Source of the DNA: Liolophura sinensis
Taxonomy: Eukaryota; Mollusca; Polyplacophora; Chitonida; Chitonidae
Assembly: GCF_032854445.1 (NCBI RefSeq)
Contig: NC_088295.1
Coordinates: 8,064,501 to 8,128,500, forward strand
Direction: 5' to 3'
DNA length: 64,000 nucleotides
A model generated the notes under the pieces. It saw nothing but the letters and a program-made list of their open reading frames with translations. It ran no database searches and was not told where the DNA came from. Position numbers and translations under genes: made by a program. Numbering within the stretch: the first letter of the stretch is position 1; every line of letters starts with the position of its first letter. This document shows, piece after piece, positions 61,830-64,000 of the stretch.

Positions 61830-62215
61830 ACATGCCTGTCTGTCCATTCACTTCTCCAGGATGTCACAACTACATGCCTGTGTGTCCATTCACTTCTCCA
61901 GGATGTCACAACTACATGCTTGTGTGTCCATTCACTTCTCGAGGATGTCACGACTACATGCCCGTGTGTCCATTCACTTCTCCAGGATGTCACAACTACA
62001 TGCCCGTGTGTCCATTCACTTCTCCAGGATGCCACAATTACATGCTTGTGCGTCCATTCACTTCTCCAGGATGCCACAACTACATGCTTGTGTGTCCATT
62101 CACTTCTCGAGGATGTCACAACTACATGCCCGTGTGTCCATTCACTTCTCGAGGATGTCACAACTACATGCCCGTGTGTCCATTCACTTCTCCAGGATGT
62201 CACAACCACATGCCC
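61830..62215. repeat. 42-bp minisatellite, about nine units
   Basis: 'tgtcacaactacatgc' recurs every 42 bases (for example 61862 and 61904), with 'gtccattcacttctccagga' in each unit. Since 42 is a multiple of three, the array is open in three plus frames and one minus frame (138-177 codons). No start context, splice sites or flanking coding sequence support a protein. Confidence 0.9.
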
Positions 62216-62239
62216 GTAGATGGATTGTATATGGTACAT

Positions 62240-64000
62240 TCATATATACAGGAGAAATAGAAAGAGATATTCACGTATTTAATCCATGTCATGTTCCGCA
62301 CATAATGAGGTGAATTTAAGTTACTGATATTGTTTTGTATATGTTTGCTGTACAAATTTACTGCCTGGTGAACATGGTTTTGACACTTTATTTCTTTGTT
62401 GTACAATGTTCAGTATAAATCAAGAAATGATCGAACAAAAATTTGTACATGACATCGGGAAGCCTGTAAAGGATAAAATTAAATGTACCACTTATAGTAC
62501 TGCGGATACTAACAGCTATTACTCATGTTTGATTGTTGAAAGCGACGTTAAAACTTTCACTCACTCACTCACTATTACTCATGTCCTCTATCTTACAAAC
62601 CTCCGGACTCAAATCTACACTGGACTCGGGCTGAGATGTAAAACATATCCTGATAAGTTACAGATGTAACTTGACTTACACCACGCAAGTGGAGATTGTT
62701 CAGGGTAAAGGATGGAGTACGTAAACAAAAATAATAGACTTATAGATTGATCATCCCACAGCAACACGCACAGATTTCAATTTCGCAATGATGCCCACAT
62801 ATCAAAGCAACAACTACATGTACACTTTATTTTAAAGCAAAAGAAAATTCTCAACTGACAACAGCACGGTATCTTTCTGAAGACTTATAACTACCGATTT
62901 CAATCCATCCTATACATAAGATATTTTCAACAAATATTTGGATGTTCAAATACATGTATTTCAAACTCACTGCTAACGCCTAGGATGTCCGTCCCGCAAA
63001 AATGGCCATCTGCTACTTGTCTGTGTGGACAGACAAGTAGAGGACCAGATAGGGCACGCTCATAATACCAGAGGCAATCAGAAGTATGGTGAGATGTTAT
63101 GAGCCTACAAATAGGGAGCAGTAAGATAATTATAGGCGGCGGAACTTGGGGACTGGGGGGAGCTAAGGCCCTTCCTCTCCTCCCCATAAACACTGTTTTT
63201 TTTCTTCAAATCAAATGACATCGGTTGAACGCTTTGAATAAAAATGCTCGATAAATAAAGTGCAGTTTATCCCAGATTTATCACAATTTTTTCATCAGAA
63301 ATCGCCTAAATTGTGTCTCCAGCGATCTAAATGCTGAGAGTTTTCGAGGCCTAGGGGGCCCCTGGATCCACATCTGATGAGCTGGGATACTACCTTAACT
63401 GCCTCATTCCTCCCCCCCCCCACCACCCAGATTTTTATAACGTTCACAGCGCCTGGATTGTGACAGTGTTAGCTGAAGAGCTTATTGCAGCTATGCAAGG
63501 CTTATTTAATTTATTGAGGTGGTAGCCCGATCTGTGAAATGTCACGTGTGAGATGACAGTTGTAAGTGTTATCATGGAGGTCGAATAGACCATTCATTGT
63601 ATGACGCATTTACAACTCCTGAACTCGATAATCACGCATACCAAGTGAACGGAAAACATTAGTTTCAGAAATTTCTTCTTTGATTTGAACAACACACTGG
63701 AGGGACTTCTCATAATAAATTTCGATGGGACGCTGATCAGGGAAATATATCCTATAGTCCTGTTGATAAATTCATAGTGGTACACTGTCGCTATCAGTCA
63801 GCAGGTCAAACCTCAGGAGAAGACAGCTGGACACTGAAAGTGGTGACGTCGCGTCTTGCATATTCAGTAGTCTGGAGAAGTTGATGGAATCGTACGCCGA
63901 CCTCTTAAATCAGCTGATTTCCTTCTGATAACCAGACTCTAGATATACTTTTAAGCCATTTTCACCGAGAAAGTGGTAGTGGAATACGTCTGTCGTTATA
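62240..64000. other. Terminal stretch, nothing recognised
   Basis: Only short frames. A C-rich run at 63411-63422 and a perfect short hairpin at about 63012-63042 ('ctacttgtctgtg' with its complement) are the only structures noticed. Confidence 0.4.

Noticed and set aside
61736-62313. Cysteine-rich secreted-like repeat protein in the 42-bp array
   Set aside because: Four frames are open equally, there is no start context or flanking coding sequence, and the cause is the period divisible by three.

Overview
This is animal nuclear DNA: AT-rich, intron-dense, and rich in tRNA-derived SINEs and minisatellites. The two SINE families (one with a tail reading 'tttgattggtgttttac', one with a tRNA-Pro-like head) and the frequent 'acatgtac' words suggest a lophotrochozoan, most likely a mollusc. 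This is inference; no species can be named.

Layout. (1) About 2.9-11.6 kb, plus strand: a BTB-BACK protein gene with a TATA-like promoter, two short upstream ORFs, a first coding exon of only ten coding bases, a 6.9-kb intron and one large exon. (2) 11.6-21.9 kb: no convincing gene, but a 65-bp and a 49-bp minisatellite and diverged interspersed repeats. (3) 22.5-43.5 kb, minus strand: one large gene. I could follow 26 exons (about 950 codons) by matching splice sites and phase. It encodes a helical, multi-pass membrane protein whose family I do not recognise. (4) 46.8-47.2 kb: a doubtful small divergent gene. (5) 47.4-50.75 kb, plus strand: ribosomal protein S2 (uS5) in five coding exons, with two single-base frame breaks in the first. 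(6) 52.6-60.2 kb, minus strand: a decayed Ty3-like LTR retrotransposon bounded by TG/CA ends and a 4-bp target duplication. It carries gag, protease, RT/RNase H and integrase-tail remnants, a hAT-like transposase remnant where the integrase core should be, and a TatD-type hydrolase remnant between integrase and 3' LTR. It sits inside an array of roughly 150-180-bp repeats. (7) 60.2-64 kb: the rest of that array, a 42-bp minisatellite, and otherwise nothing recognised.

Main observations. In the large gene, four separate introns begin with tandem copies of the junction just upstream: the last 14-50 bases of the preceding exon plus its 5' splice site, repeated with periods of about 43, 90, 49 and 57-75 bp. 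The 90-bp array runs about 20 units and, its period being a multiple of three, stays open as a 670-codon frame that is mostly intron. The second main observation is the TatD-type domain carried in the retrotransposon, with a second fragment of the same domain beside the nested hAT remnant.

All gene models come from reading splice sites and frames by eye. No alignment, transcript or database search was possible.
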